64,000 bases of DNA from Parelaphostrongylus tenuis (GCA_019055375.1 JAHQIW010002019.1:1-64000), one strand, 5' to 3'. Numbered from the stretch's first letter, positions 12,687 through 24,142 are shown. Numbers and translations: made by a program. Notes: generated from the letters alone by a model not told the origin.

Positions 12687-13220
12687 CGCGTCGTCGCTCA
12701 TTCGGCCAAAAGATGGTTCGGAGGACAGAGGACATCTGCTGTTGTTTCTCCCAGGATGTCATGCACATAAGATTGATCTTGGCACCGGTTGTACGGTCAT
12801 AACATTCCAAGATGTCTCTATGTTCTATTATACAAGAGTGACTGTGAACGCGGAAAGCAGCTGTCATGTTTACCGCGACGAAGTGAAACGACAAACACTT
12901 TTCTTGATTATGGATCGTTCCTTTGTAATTCAGACAGATTGGCATATAAGAGTGAGTGTATGGTTGACACCAAAGCGGCTTTTCGCCCGATGGGTTTGAA
13001 GTATGAAAGCGTCGTACACGATAGTAGTCTTTGGGAATTCTGCCAATATTACATTTGTTACTCAATCTCTAGCCTTCCAGGGCAGCATGTTATTGCAGAC
13101 AAAATATGTTCAACTTGTGTTTGTCGTCCTATGAAGGTGGAACAGTGGGTTCCGCCACCCGAAAGACTATGCTCTGCTCTATTTAGAAGAGTAACCGTGG
13201 TGCTACCGGAGTTTAGATGA
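12670..13220. other. Overlapping ORFs on both strands, unrecognised
   Basis: A 131-codon minus frame (12670-13065) and a 143-codon plus frame (12789-13220) overlap in a segment richer in GC than its surroundings. Neither shows a domain, signal peptide, transmembrane pattern or splice structure that I can identify. The minus frame is on the same strand as the BEL/Pao fragment at 13.6-14.0 kb and would lie downstream of it, but I see no integrase motif. At most one can be real. Confidence 0.2.
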
Positions 13221-13577
13221 GCTCTTGCGCACTTGAGAATGAGAAAATATAAGACGTACTCTAGCGTGTTAAGTAATTTTATTTAGAAGCTGAATGATGC
13301 TTTTAGAAGAGATGGAATGTGATCCAAGTTGCACAACGTCACAACACAACAAAGACGTTGAGATCTGAAAACTTGGTGTCGTCCTTTTACTGAACAGAGA
13401 TGTTATTCATGTTGATTATTTTAGAGTCAGACCAAGTACATTCATCGTAAACAGAAAGCGAGGTCCGGACTCACCACATCTGGAATTTAGAGATGTGCCA
13501 ATGCTGAGCCTCTCGTGCCCACGTTTGCCGGATTGAGGTGTCCTAGTAAGTGGCAAAGAACAGCATAGGAGCATCTG

Positions 13578-14049
13578 TTACAATTGATGGTAACGCGATT
13601 TCTTATGCAAACGGGAAGGTGCTCTGTGGAGCGAGTCTAAGCCAAAGTGACTGTGTAATCTGTCCAAAGAAATTTTCTGGATATACTCACCTCTAATTGA
13701 GACAAAGGTTCGAAGCTTTGCTCCGATCGTAAGTGCAACTAATTTGGGACGAGGTATGGGTATGGTCTGTTTGAGAGGAGTAAATCCAGATTTGGACATA
13801 ACAAGAGCCGCTGATGAGGTACCCCGGCATGGGCGAAGCGTTGAGTTTATCAACTGTGTAAACTATCGCGCGATATGTTGACGAAGAAGCATCAGTGATA
13901 ACATGAAATTTATGTTGGCATTGCGAAGCGTCGTGAAGTGGAAATATCAGCCGGGGATGTGAGACTGATTGAAGCCAGGAAGAGAGGAGCTGATGCCAGT
14001 GAGGTACTTTGTCCTCTACTACTTTGTCGTCTTGAGTCAAGGAAAACAT
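13578..14049 (-). pseudogene. BEL/Pao LTR-retrotransposon RNase H fragment
   Basis: On the minus strand, in shifting frames, the order is a segment with WLQSVSHPRLI, then HVITDASSSTYRAIVYTV (the first RNase H Asp block of Pao elements, usually 'H-F-DAS--AYGAV-Y'), then LVMSKSGFTPLK..IPRPKLVAL (the 'SK--VAP-K--TIPRLEL-A' block), then WTDYTVTLAWTRSTEHLPVC (the 'WTDS--VL-WI----K-P-FV-NR' block). At least two frameshifts separate the blocks. Protease, most of the RT and the integrase are missing, so this is an internal relic. No LTR was found nearby. Confidence 0.75.
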
Positions 14050-15440
14050 TTATCTCTTAGTGACTCAAAGAACACCGTGGAGTTTTCAAAGCGCTACGTT
14101 ATTTTGAACGTCACAGCAAACCTTTTCTTTATACTCCACACTTTACTAACCACCATATAATAATAGGAAAATCCATTGAGGCTCTATCTGTAGTTAGACT
14201 AGCGTAGCTGTTGAATCAAAATGGATGGATACGGCTAAATATAGCCTACGTTCTTACCATTCGAAAGCGAACACGACTTACATTACTTGTCCTTCTCTTC
14301 AAGTGATCAAAGATTGCGATGGTATCACCCATAACCTACTTAGAGAACACTTAAAGTACCCCGAAGTTTCTTCAGAGACTAGTGCTCATGTTAACTTGAC
14401 TACCAATGTATATCTAAAAATCATTCATCGTAATAAGCATGAACTGGAAACTAAAAATATAGTGGATGCAGCCAAAATAGAATCAGCGACGATGAACACT
14501 TGCGTGGCAACACTAATCAATGTGTTATGAGCTCGTGAAGCTAATAATCTCACAAATGTTTGTGAATAAGTGCACATCTAGGCATATACATAAGGCATCG
14601 AAAGCAAATCAGTCTCTTATTTGTTGTTTCTTATTGTCATTTCGTCGGGAATCATTATTTTCGTAAGTAATCTCCAAAACTGAACAGCTACGAAGATAGA
14701 CATTGTTTGATACGTGCCTTCAACGTTTGGGTGACATGAGCACCACGTTCACAAACCAGTCTTGTTGGAAATGGAGGAATATAGAACTTTCATTGCGTAT
14801 CTGTCATCAGAAGTTAATGTTGGCACTTTATATGATAGCAATAAAGCGGTGTAGCAAGGCGTAGTGAGAGTGGTTTTTTTCTATCGCTACGACGTCCACA
14901 TCTGGTGCTGTTAGCATCAGATCCAATATCACTAAGGTTTTTTGAAAAACGATCACTTACCTTCTTCATTTTGATGAAGACGCTCTTCTGAGTAGCTAAA
15001 TGCAATGGGAGTCAAGGAAACCGAAAAGGGAGAAGCTTTAGGCACAACTGTGGTGAGAAGTTTCGCATTTTCATTCGTCCGCAGCTAATGACAGAGAGTT
15101 CGTCAATAGCCACTGATCTTTTGAAAGAGGTCCAGAATATAAAATAAGGCAGAATATCTAATTCGCTTCCTCTTTGACTGTGGACAGTGGTGGTAATAGC
15201 TATCTCACCTCATTCAAGGGCTCTCCATGTGTAGAATAGTTTGTCCATTTGTCCAAGATTTTCTCGTTATCAATAATGTTAATAGATGGCGAATGACTTC
15301 AATTTTCTTGATATGCAAAAATAAGTCACTAAAGTGCTTACAAAACTTTCCAACACACTTAATCGTCAATTTTTTGTGCAGCAGCTAGAGTTTCTCAAAC
15401 AAGTTTGCCTGACATGTAGTGAGCCCGGAGAAGCGTAGAG
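14050..15440. other. Intergenic DNA; one unrecognised ORF
   Basis: A 101-codon plus frame at 14225-14530 has no recognised domain, although its composition is plausible for an exon. The rest is AT-rich with no identified element. Confidence 0.35.
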
Positions 15441-15712
15441 AGACTGGTTAGCTCGATGTGGAATTGAACAGCGTAAAAATCGTATTTTTCATAGCATCTT
15501 CATAAATTTGTATCCGCAAGGCAGTATGGTTAACCAATATTAAGAAGACCTCAGTAAGCCTCGCAAAGGTTGATATGTCACTACGATCATTCGTTGTTTT
15601 CAGACATTATCATGTACGGCGAAGGGTCTTTCGCTTATGCTGACAACTGATTCTGTTGTTGCCGGTGTTCTACTTGGATTGATAATCCGACCGTTAATCC
15701 TTTCGCCTCAGG
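15440..15712 (+). pseudogene. Orphan SLC1 (glutamate transporter) TM1 exon with flanking intron
   Basis: The exon 15604-15711 is preceded by TTTTCAG and followed by GTAGAC, and is open for exactly 36 codons. It encodes the first transmembrane segment of SLC1 transporters: LMLTTDSVVAGVLLGLIIRP followed by LILSPQ. It aligns with exon 1 of the locus at 44651-44756, and about 120-160 bp of upstream intron also align (for example 'gagactggtt' and 'cagtaagcct' against 'tagtaagctt'). That makes it a DNA-level duplication rather than a retrocopy. I found no other SLC1 exon between here and 44 kb. It is either a partial duplicate or the last trace of a second gene. Confidence 0.75.
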
Positions 15713-17085
15713 TAGACTAGGAATCGGAGTTGATCGCTTGTTGATTATATCATTTTTAGGGCATTCGCTTCTATCTCAACAGCTCCTTAGCTAGTTATAC
15801 GTTGTAATAACTGCTCTAAAAAAACGCTTCGCTTGAAAAAGTATCTGTCTTAATGTCTAAATTTCGTTAGAGAATAGCGAACAAAGGTGTTTATATATTA
15901 GGCAGCCATCGATGAACATCGACATCGTTCGCTGGAAGATTTTTACATAATAGTGTTAGTAAGTATTCAAAAGCTTAAATCACTAGGGCTGACTCTTCAA
16001 TGCACCCTTCTTTTGCGAAGTAAAATTCAAAACAATATTTTGTTTTACACCCTCCATGAGCCTTTATCTCTTCTTACTCGTAAAATCCGCACAAAAAGCC
16101 TACGAATGTGTAAAAAAGCTTCGTGGTTTTGTAAAAAAAAAATAAGCAATGGTCAATTTCATTTTCATCAGACATTCATAAGTTTATTCGAAGAATTACA
16201 GGACACAGCACATTTATCGCCTTATGAGACTAATGCATGAAAACATGCCGGGTCTATGTGGAGAAGTAGTGGAGAAAGATGAGAAAGACAACGCATCGGA
16301 AAAGTTCTTGATCCAAAATCACATTTGTAATATGAAATATACGGCAACTGCGCTAAAGATGAAAATCACCAGATGGACACGAAAATTCAAAGACGGCGGC
16401 AAAAACTGTTTTTGGTTAGAAAAACCACACTAATGGCAAACGTAGCATTCCCTTATGTTTGTGAGAATAAACGAAAACGATTGCTTGTGCTAGGCGAATA
16501 ACCATGTTCAAATCTTATATTATTTAGCTCGACCGTTATTAAGCGAAATTTTTAAAAATCGTTGAAGAAAAAGTGTGACAAAGTTCAAACACTGTACATT
16601 CCTAATTCTAATAGAGATATCAAATACTGTTATTGAGCGTTCCAATTCCGGTAAGCTGCTGGAGGATGTAATGTTTCAGTAAATTTATAAAGCAGAGCGC
16701 TTCAGCTCCAACTTCACTGATTCTGAACGAAACACATACATCCCACAAGGGCAGTAGCACATAAGACTGATAAAACCAACGCTGTCTATGCGAGCACATA
16801 CAGCCACAATGTGCTTTGAACTACAGTAATCACAGCGGACCAGTATGGAAAGTCACCTACAGTGTAAGAAAATCATCTAGGACCTAATAGGGCTTTACCA
16901 AACTAGCTTACCGCCTCCACTTAAGTAGCCTTTATATGTGCTATAAATGAAATGCTCATTTCTCTTTGTTTCTAGTGCACATCAAAACAAACTGAAAGGA
17001 ACTTTATTAAGAGGGCTTGGCAATAACAGGCATAAGTGCGCTGCCAAACAAGCCGACGAAACGCTCGAAAAACTGAACAAATATC
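15713..17085. other. Intergenic DNA, nothing recognised
   Basis: Frames at 15953-16240 and 16224-16433 (+) have no recognisable content. The SLC1 TM2 exon expected after the orphan TM1 exon is not present. Confidence 0.4.
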
Positions 17086-17490
17086 ATATTATATATTTTT
17101 TGAGTGCTTTATTGAGACCACGCTCAAATTTTAATAGATCCTTTCATTATTATCCGAGCCAGCATGTCTCATGGTCTGGTAAGGTGGTCCCAATGAAATA
17201 CTCAAAGGAAAGATATAATATGATAAAAATACCAGCCAAAGAGCAATTAAGTGTACAACACTCTGTGTTAAGTGAAAATCTCGTCCGACATAGAGTGTAA
17301 AACGTTGATCTTTGATATCTCTGGGCAAGGAGAGCAAGCTTCGGAGAGAACTGACCAATAAAAAGATCGACGGTTTCTGCCCAACTGACGAGTCTGTTGG
17401 GACAAAACACGTGTATTGGGCTGTAGAAGAGCCCTTACCAGACCACATGACATGTTGGCTCAAATAATAATGAAGGGATCTATTGAGCAA
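17086..17490. mobile_element. Hammerhead-ribozyme repeat (retrozyme-like), fold-back copy
   Basis: A minus-sense piece (about 17100-17190) is joined to a nearly complete plus-sense unit (about 17200-17490). The two share inverted arms (17118-17190 against 17434-17490). The plus-sense unit contains, in order, the conserved 'ccagcc-a-gagcaa', 'gtacaacactctgtgtta', 'gatcgacgg', the hammerhead at 17379-17421, and 'gagcccttaccagaccacat'. It is homologous to the units at 20.3, 40.7, 41.2 and 50.5 kb. Short frames on both strands across it are shadows of the palindrome. Confidence 0.8.
17379..17421 (+). ncRNA. Hammerhead ribozyme, type I, degraded (G12 to A)
   Basis: Stem I is GCCCAA paired with UUGGGC (6 bp). 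The core CUGACGA is at 17385-17391, stem II is GUC/GAC at 17392-17394 and 17401-17403, stem III is the palindrome CACGUG at 17408-17413, and the cleavage triplet is GUA (17413-17415). The invariant GAAA is AAAA here, losing the general-base G12, so activity should be lost or very weak. Confidence 0.75.
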
Positions 17491-20285
17491 TTATCATAAA
17501 AACTACAAAGGATTAATATAATAAAAAACAAGAAATAGCGTAGAAAATCCGCGAGCTCGAAATATCAAAATGGCCAAAATAAGGGAGAGGAACAAGTTTT
17601 CAGGCTATCAACCGGGGCATAACGAAAAATCATCAGCGGTTGATACAATCGAATAGAATAGCAGTAATGAGCAGTATCAAGTGGCATCAGGTTATAACTG
17701 ACAATTCGCGCATGACTACCATTGGAGCGTTAAGCGTTTCCACAGAGCTCACACTGTCGTTTTCTACGACGTGTCCACCATTGGAAACGAAAAAATTTGG
17801 CCACTACGTGCAACACTTCTATATACTGTCAATAGTCACTGCAGCGCAAACTGTCTTATTCAAATGCATGACTGGTGTGCACCTTAACCTTTACAAGCGA
17901 CTTTTCTTAAACAATACGAAACAGTGTCTCGAAAGCATCAAATTTTACTATTGTCCATCACGGTCAGTTCACGACGCTAATGGATGAGATTTGGCTAGTT
18001 CCTTAAGTGTCCTCCTGATTGATCGATATGAATCGTTTTGACTGCCGTGAACCAAATGAAGAGCTATCTCTGCAAAGAACTGCAGACGAACCTCACGCGA
18101 TTGAGACCAGATCGTGCCACAGGCGTTGAACGAAACTGGAGCGTTCACGCCCAACGTCCTCTCATAATCTAAGGAGAGTGGGAGTAGCCAACATTTCATA
18201 AATTGGTAATGTGTGGAGCATGTAAAGCAGTGGAAAGGCGTTGGTGGTTTATTAGGTCAATCTTGGCATAGATTTTTTTGTTCGATAATTTGAGAGATGG
18301 ATCCCTCCCTCGCATTCCTGTTGGAGTTCGCTATTTGGTTTCAAGATAGTGACATTATTCTGCAGCATTCGTAATATAGTTGCGGTGCTCCAGTGAAATT
18401 AAATTTTTGTATATATATAATTTGAGTGCTGTATCTGAAGAAAGATTTATGATTTCATCCCAGAGTCAATAATCTAATGGCGTCCATGTAATAAGCAAGC
18501 ATTACTTTAGCAGTGGACAAAGACGCTTGTTTGCGTTTCTGAATTGCATCCTAGGAGATTTGTCTGCGAGTGAAATTTTAGAGCCAATAGGGTGAATGTG
18601 TGCTGAGGTAAAAGAGACTTATAGCACGCTTATTATTCGTTTTGAAGCAATATCTCTTTTCTATGACGCAAAATTATGCCTGCATCTACCACAACCTTTA
18701 ACGATTTATCGTCATCGTGGCTGCTGTGAGTTTCTGGATGAGCAAGTGACATGTGAACAAGAATGCACACATCACCAAAATGATAACTTAGGCCACAGCA
18801 CTGATCAACAATTGAATCAACGGATTTTATAGCGGTTCAAAAGTTCAGCTGCCTACATCACCCTTAGTCGGCTTGTCGACTATTGGCAAGAATCGATGTC
18901 AACTTGGGTGAATTCATGTTACATAACAGCAAGCTTTCTTTGAAGCACAATTCTGAGTAATTCACGATGAAAATCTTTTCTCTACAATTCTTTAGAATAC
19001 TTTGTTAAAAACGTCACCGAAGTTCATGTTGGAACATTTTGGAATCGAAGGTCAGAATGACAACAGAATAAATCATCCTGAACACTTGCCCGCAACGGGT
19101 AATTCTTAGGAATGCATCCACAAGCAAACAATCGCCGTTCGACAGGAGAGTCATCTGATATCACAACATACGCGAGCATCGATCAACTTCTTATTGGCCG
19201 AAATGGTGCTTCTTCAACACTTTCGTGATTCCATTATTCTAGCCGGTATTCGATTATGACCTTCTCTCTGGAGATATCCGATATGGCAGTGAGGTGCTAC
19301 AGAACAACCTGCTCATCGAAGCGTTCAGTACTTGTGTGAAATTAGCCTCTGTTTCTCAAAACATGAGTACCACAGGTGACTCTTACAAAAATTCACCGTT
19401 GAGAGATTTTCAGTATGACATTATTCCAGCTTTCAGGAGAAGAAGAACTATCAGAATAAACATAAAAACACGTAGTTTTCTGACAGGATTCGCGAAAATC
19501 TAACTGCATTCAGCGCGCGGCCTCCTATTTCATTCACATAGGAACGGCTGCCGCTGTTTTTGCTTAGAAGCACTAAGTCCCATAGGCCTTCAGTATCTTA
19601 AAGAGGTATAAATTGTGCAAAATGCCGCTAAATTTAAAATTAAAACCGATATGACAAAATCTACCCCTGAAGATTTTCAGCATTACATCAGAACTGCAAT
19701 ACGTCTACTTTATACGAAACGTCTCAGTATTTGCCTTTACTTCCACAATCTGTAGTCGTTCTCATCGAACGAACAATTAATGGGGGGTGACGAAATATAC
19801 TGCATGAGGATAGATGAACTGTCATAGACAATGAGTCTTAGAGTTTCGAGAAACTGTTGAGATTTGTACATCATTGTATGTTATGTTTTCGAAAGCCGTG
19901 TTGTGAAAGTGATTCTGCATTATTAATATGAAGAAAGATGATCGATTTGACCAATAAAGAATGTAGTTCAGTGAAAATCGCGACAAGTGCATACGTAAAA
20001 ACCTCTTGCAGTACGTAACAAAAAAAATCCGAGCTTCCAAATTCAGAACGCAAAATTTTTGTCAAAATTCTAAAATCAAAATCCAAAAGCATGGAATGAA
20101 GCACATTTGATAACTCAAACTTCCAACGCAATGAATCCGTTGAATCACCTTCAAACGAATCAAATGTCTAGCACGCTGAATTTTGCTTAATCTACCGCTA
20201 ATTATGAGTACCTGCAAAAGAGGAAGGTGTGTGTTGCCAGGAATGCAGTTTTTCAGAGGGTATTTTCACATCTCATAATTGCTAT
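17491..20285. other. Intergenic DNA; unrecognised ORFs
   Basis: Frames of 115 codons (17640-17987, +), 76 codons (17969-18199, -), 78 codons (18596-18832, +) and 69-86 codons (19.3-20.1 kb) show no recognisable domain. No tRNA-like head or transposase was seen. Confidence 0.35.
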
Positions 20286-20560
20286 CTAAGCCTGCTTGTT
20301 ATGTTGCCTGTCAAATGGGCTTTTGTACAGCCCGATACACGTTTTTCGATCCTAACTTTCACTTAACAACTGTATAGTGTAAATCGCTCGTCGTGGCCTA
20401 CTTTTAGTGTGGGGAAACGAGCACCCACAGAGGATTGGCTGAAAGACGAAGGGTTCTGCCCGACTGACGAGACTATCATGTTCGAAACCCGTGTATCGGG
20501 CTGTACAGAGCCGATTTAACAGTCCACATGACAAGTAGGCTCAGATAATAATTATGAGTC
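20286..20560. mobile_element. Hammerhead-ribozyme repeat (retrozyme-like), fold-back copy
   Basis: A minus-sense fragment (about 20300-20352) ends in the middle of a hammerhead, just past its GAAA block. After a short junction a plus-sense piece runs to about 20560 and carries a complete ribozyme (20458-20501) followed by 'ggctgtacagagcc...ccacatgacaagtaggctca', the conserved downstream part of the unit. The upstream two thirds of the plus-sense unit are diverged or missing. Confidence 0.8.
20458..20501 (+). ncRNA. Hammerhead ribozyme, type I, core intact
   Basis: The best-preserved copy in the window. Stem I is GCCCGA/UCGGGC, six Watson-Crick pairs (20458-20463 with 20496-20501). Core box 1 CUGACGA is at 20464-20470, core box 2 GAAA at 20484-20487, and the cleavage triplet GUA at 20493-20495. 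Stem II is only two good pairs (GA/UC) plus a mismatch. Stem III (C CCG UG) is very short, as in other type I hammerheads that work as dimers or with a minimal stem III. All invariant core bases are present. Weak stem II may limit activity. Confidence 0.8.
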
Positions 20561-21065
20561 ATATTGAAATTTAAGCGTGGTTTCAAGAAAACTCTTGAAA
20601 AAAAGGGTTTTTTAACTGTATACCTTCTCTTCTGACTTAATACAAATAGCGTGGCAGACGTTACATCTGACACCACTTTCGTCCTTAATCTATGAAATAG
20701 AGTGCCTAATTGCCCACACAACGAGGTTATGCTTCTCATCGCACTAATCCGTTTTATATTTTTTGCTTCTTTGCCTATAACGTAAACAGTTTTGGCTTTG
20801 ATAGAAGATTTAAAGATTTTTTGATAGTTATTCGAATGCTAAAATCAAGTGATTCCGAACGGTGTATATTAATCCCCAAGTGATCTGTGTTTTCACTATG
20901 AAGTTGAAGTAGAAGTTTCTTCTTTATCCAAGTATTTCTCGTCGGATGGAATTTTTACATAAGCTGTTAGTAATTATTAGATAGGATAACTTTTGGGAAT
21001 TTTAGCATTGTATTTGTTTTTTGAAAGGGCTCTCTAGGCAGCTGTAACAACGAAAGGAATATTAA
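20561..21065. other. Intergenic DNA, mostly unassigned
   Basis: No gene recognised. A block at 20890-20955 ('agaagtttcttctttatccaagtatttctcg') resembles part of repeat R2, suggesting a rearranged third fragment. Confidence 0.4.
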
Positions 21066-21905
21066 CTTCTGCAAATATGAATCTTTTTCGATATCCGCAT
21101 CCTGTTTTGGCCGCCGGAAAAAGCACGTTTTTTTAATTTCATTAAGAGTTTTGATCACTTGATGGGTAAAATCTCGGCAAGTCAGAAAGTATATTTTATT
21201 TCCAGAATGGCTTTCTCAATGCGCTTCAATACGTAAATAAAAGTATCCTTCACACCCAAGTATTTCTCGCCGAACGAAGCTTCCCGCTAAAATTTTAATA
21301 ACTTTTCGATAGCTTAAATTTCGTGGATTCCCAACGTAACTTTGTTTTCAGATAGAACTTTCCATTATGCTGTAGTAGTCAAAAGAAGATTATGTTTCGC
21401 AATTACGCAATATCCCTTTCTGTGGGGTGTGATTTTTCTTTTCACTGCTACAGCTTTTTAACGAGTTAACTCTAAAAATCACCTATGTCTTTGGAATAGT
21501 GAAGATTTGTGCTAACGAGAGATTATAGACTATTTATTGAAAATTTTCTACCCGGCAAGAAATGCACAATGTGAAGGAAATTTTTATTTGGACTATTACA
21601 GCACATAACAAGTCATTTGAAAATGAAATACTTTTTTCGGATTCTCTTGATTTTAGCTAACGGATGATCATTCAACTTCGAATGAAACAAATAGTACTTT
21701 AATACCCAAAGGCTCAAACAGGGTGATGAGAACGGAAAAGTACCGAAGGATAGTTATGTATAGCTAGAGATTTGGGCCATTTGTGATTTTTTTATGTTGT
21801 TATTACAGGTGGCTACTTGTTGATGAGTGTATTGGTAGACTCTTAGCAATATCAGCATTATTTAAAATATGGCATGGAAGTATGCATTTTTTCAAAAAAG
21901 TTGAA
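21066..21905. repeat. Dispersed ~850-bp repeat R2, copy 2
   Basis: Direct-orientation partner of 9812-10665, with the same ordered landmarks. It ends near 'atgcattttttca', directly abutting the mariner fragment that follows, so the two may have inserted into one another. Confidence 0.75.
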
Positions 21906-22345
21906 AAAACATTTACTCTTCAAAACAAAGGGCGTCGCTTTCCACGACATTCTGCCATCGGTCCTCCAAAAAGCATCAAGTTCGGTTGCCAGTTCGCGAG
22001 CACTTGACGGCGGTTCATCTTCCAAAGCAGCGGTCAAATCTCCATTGCTCAACTTTGTTGACATCCTGAACGAGGCTCGTCTTCAAGCTTAAGATCTCCG
22101 GCATTGTGGGGCTTTGAGACCAGAGTCCTGGCAGCAGATGTTTGTTGTACTTTCTCCTTCAACTGGTTAATTTCACGTCGACTGCAGCTCGCTGTGAAAG
22201 ACCCTGCTTCTGATAATGACGCAATGAAACACGAGCATCAATTGTATCGATGTTTTGGCTAAGGACTGCAACAATGAGAAAGCAAAGACGAAATGCGTCT
22301 AGGCCTTCAGTAGAAAAATTGCGCATAAGAAACTGTAATGTTTCC
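21890..22345 (-). pseudogene. mariner-family transposase N-terminal part, broken
   Basis: Minus-strand frames, read with shifts, contain KLEDEPRSGCQQS and, in a second frame, SNGDLTAALEDEPPSSAREL followed by ATELD. This is the linker after the helix-turn-helix of mariner transposases ('DLEDAPRSGRP', then 'L--L-E-DP-QT-REL---L'). The upstream frame (22159-22347) would supply the first helices but is poorly conserved. There is no DDE domain. At least two frameshifts. Confidence 0.6.
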
Positions 22346-22551
22346 ATGATATGCGTGGGTGTTATTTAAGCTTATTAAAGTGCCTGTCATGCATCAAACT
22401 GTCATGCATCAAATAACTGAAAAGTAGGCAGTGAACACTTTCAGTTCGATCACTCACATGATTTTGCTTTGTTTTTCAGAATGGCATTTTAGTTTACCCC
22501 AGGGTGTAAGGCTTTTATTTATTGTTCTTTTAGTTATAAAGCTTCCCTACA

Positions 22552-22700
22552 ATGGCATGATGTCAAAATACACACTTAAGAAGATTAAGGTGTACTCAAA
22601 TCCTAACCTCAAACGGGAGTTGAACCTGCATCCCACTTTTAACGAGGACGCGCTGCCCTACACTACACTTTTACCACTACACCACCAAGACCACCGATTT
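22552..22700 (-). mobile_element. tRNA-like SINE (family 3), copy a
   Basis: On the minus strand GGTGGTGTAGTGGTAAAAGT is an A-box-like head, followed by GCAGGTTCAACTCCCGTTTG (B box GGTTCAACTCC), then a specific tail ending 'cttaatcttcttaagtgtgt'. The same tail is found at 22860 and, inverted, at about 23060. Confidence 0.65.
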
Positions 22701-22859
22701 ACGATTACTCTCTTTTCAACATAAGCTATCGAAGCTGCCAGCAACTGACTATTAACGGATTGGTTTGATAAGCACATATCGAAATCAAATTCAGTCAAGT
22801 TAACAGATTTTTCATATTCATAATCTATGTCTTTTTATGAATTGTACTGCTTTCTAGCA

Positions 22860-22948
22860 GTGGCATGATAATGAAACACACACTTAAGAAGATTGAATGG
22901 TACCCAAAAATTCTACCTCTGGTGGGAGTTGAACCCGTCTTGAAGCGG
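22860..22948 (-). mobile_element. tRNA-like SINE (family 3), partial copy b
   Basis: Only the B-box and tail half is present: minus strand GGGTTCAACTCCCACCAGAG, then the tail 'cttcttaagtgtgtgtttca'. Its head is replaced by copy c in opposite orientation, which appears to be inserted into or recombined with it. Confidence 0.65.
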
Positions 22949-22949
22949 C

Positions 22950-23065
22950 GGCTTTAGAAATGTAACGGCAGCACACGCTCCCGATGAAGATGTAACGCGT
23001 GGGTCCAACTCCTGCCTGAGGTCAAATTTTTGCGTACCCCACTCAGTCTTCTTAGATGTTTAATT
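22950..23065 (+). mobile_element. tRNA-like SINE (family 3), inverted copy c
   Basis: Plus strand 'gaaatgtaacggcagcacac' (head) is followed by GGGTCCAACTCCTGCCTGAG (B box) and the tail '...ccactcagtcttcttagatg', the same tail as copies a and b. Copies b and c face each other, giving an inverted repeat of about 60-bp arms around 22950. Confidence 0.65.
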
Positions 23066-24015
23066 ATTTGTCACAGATCCCTGTTACTTACGATAATTTA
23101 TGGCATAATACTGCTGTACTACTAGAAGAGAGCTGCATCACCTATGCTCTGAAAATGTGAAGTGGAGTCTTTCATCAGCATAAATCCACTTTCGTAACCA
23201 CGATGCGGTTAATACATTATCGTCCATACAACGGCTATTCGCAAAAGTAGAGTGCGTTTCTTTTCATTGTTCACAAGCCGTCTTTACATCTACTGCCCTG
23301 GTCCTAGCATTTTTTGTATTTGATTCGAATTCTTGCATTCGTCATCGAGGAAGACTTTTGAACTTTGCGCACGTGGTTTCTGCTGCAGCTTCAGAATTGT
23401 CTTATCTCCTCTTTATAAGAGTGCTTCTGAATATGGTAGAGTGCATTTTTCTAGAGCCTGGTATGGCGAGGCTGGAAAGCTTACGAACTGCACAAGCACA
23501 CACTGAACTGAATTTCGATACACAGACGAACTGAGTCAATTATTCGATCATTAGCTTCAATGGCCAGCTGTCAAAACACTGTTTGTCACCACCAATGTTA
23601 CTGTATCCTGGTCGAGTGCACATTCGCAATCGATAATTATTTTTCTCCTTCATGGTGTATTGTTTGGTGATAATTGGTGGGATTTCAATTCTTTGGAAAT
23701 TTCATTGCAAGAAACCAGAGATTAAATGAAGAACTTCTAGGAACTTATTTTTAATAAGAGTAACACCCCGTTGCCTTAGAAATCCTTACCTTTGACTACA
23801 AATTACGAAAATCGTAAGATGTAGTACCGTTCCTGGCGTCTCAAAAGGACATTTTCAGCTTGTGTTACCGGCAAATAAAAGATAGCAATTTACTTTCGCA
23901 CTACTTAGCCGGCTCATCAACTTTACAACGAACTATCAAACGAGATTCTTTTCATTTAACAGCTTTTAAGGGCGATGTGGCTATAAGATATACCTGACAC
24001 TGAAGAATGATGTGC
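23066..24015. other. Intergenic DNA, nothing recognised
   Basis: No domain, repeat or RNA gene identified. Confidence 0.4.
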
Positions 24016-24019
24016 AAAC

Positions 24020-24142
24020 CTTTTGCTACAGACGGAAGTCGAACCCGTGTTTCACCGTATTCGAAAGCTCCTGCTCTAACCCGCTGCACCACTGACGCCT
24101 ATTTCATCACAACTCTTTCTACGCTAGGACGCATCTATCTGT
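24020..24142 (-). mobile_element. tRNA-like SINE (family 2), copy a
   Basis: Minus strand GGCGTCAGTGGTGCAGCGGG then TTAGAGCAG (A box), and ACGGGTTCGACTTCCGTC (B box). The tRNA-like part is preceded by about 40 bp conserved in copies b and c ('gatgcgtcctagcgtagaaa', 'gagttgtgatgaaatag'). Confidence 0.7.

Noticed and set aside
13578..14160. Plus-strand frame overlapping the BEL/Pao fragment (13969-14160)
   Set aside because: The antisense BEL/Pao blocks explain the conservation here; the plus frame is a shadow.
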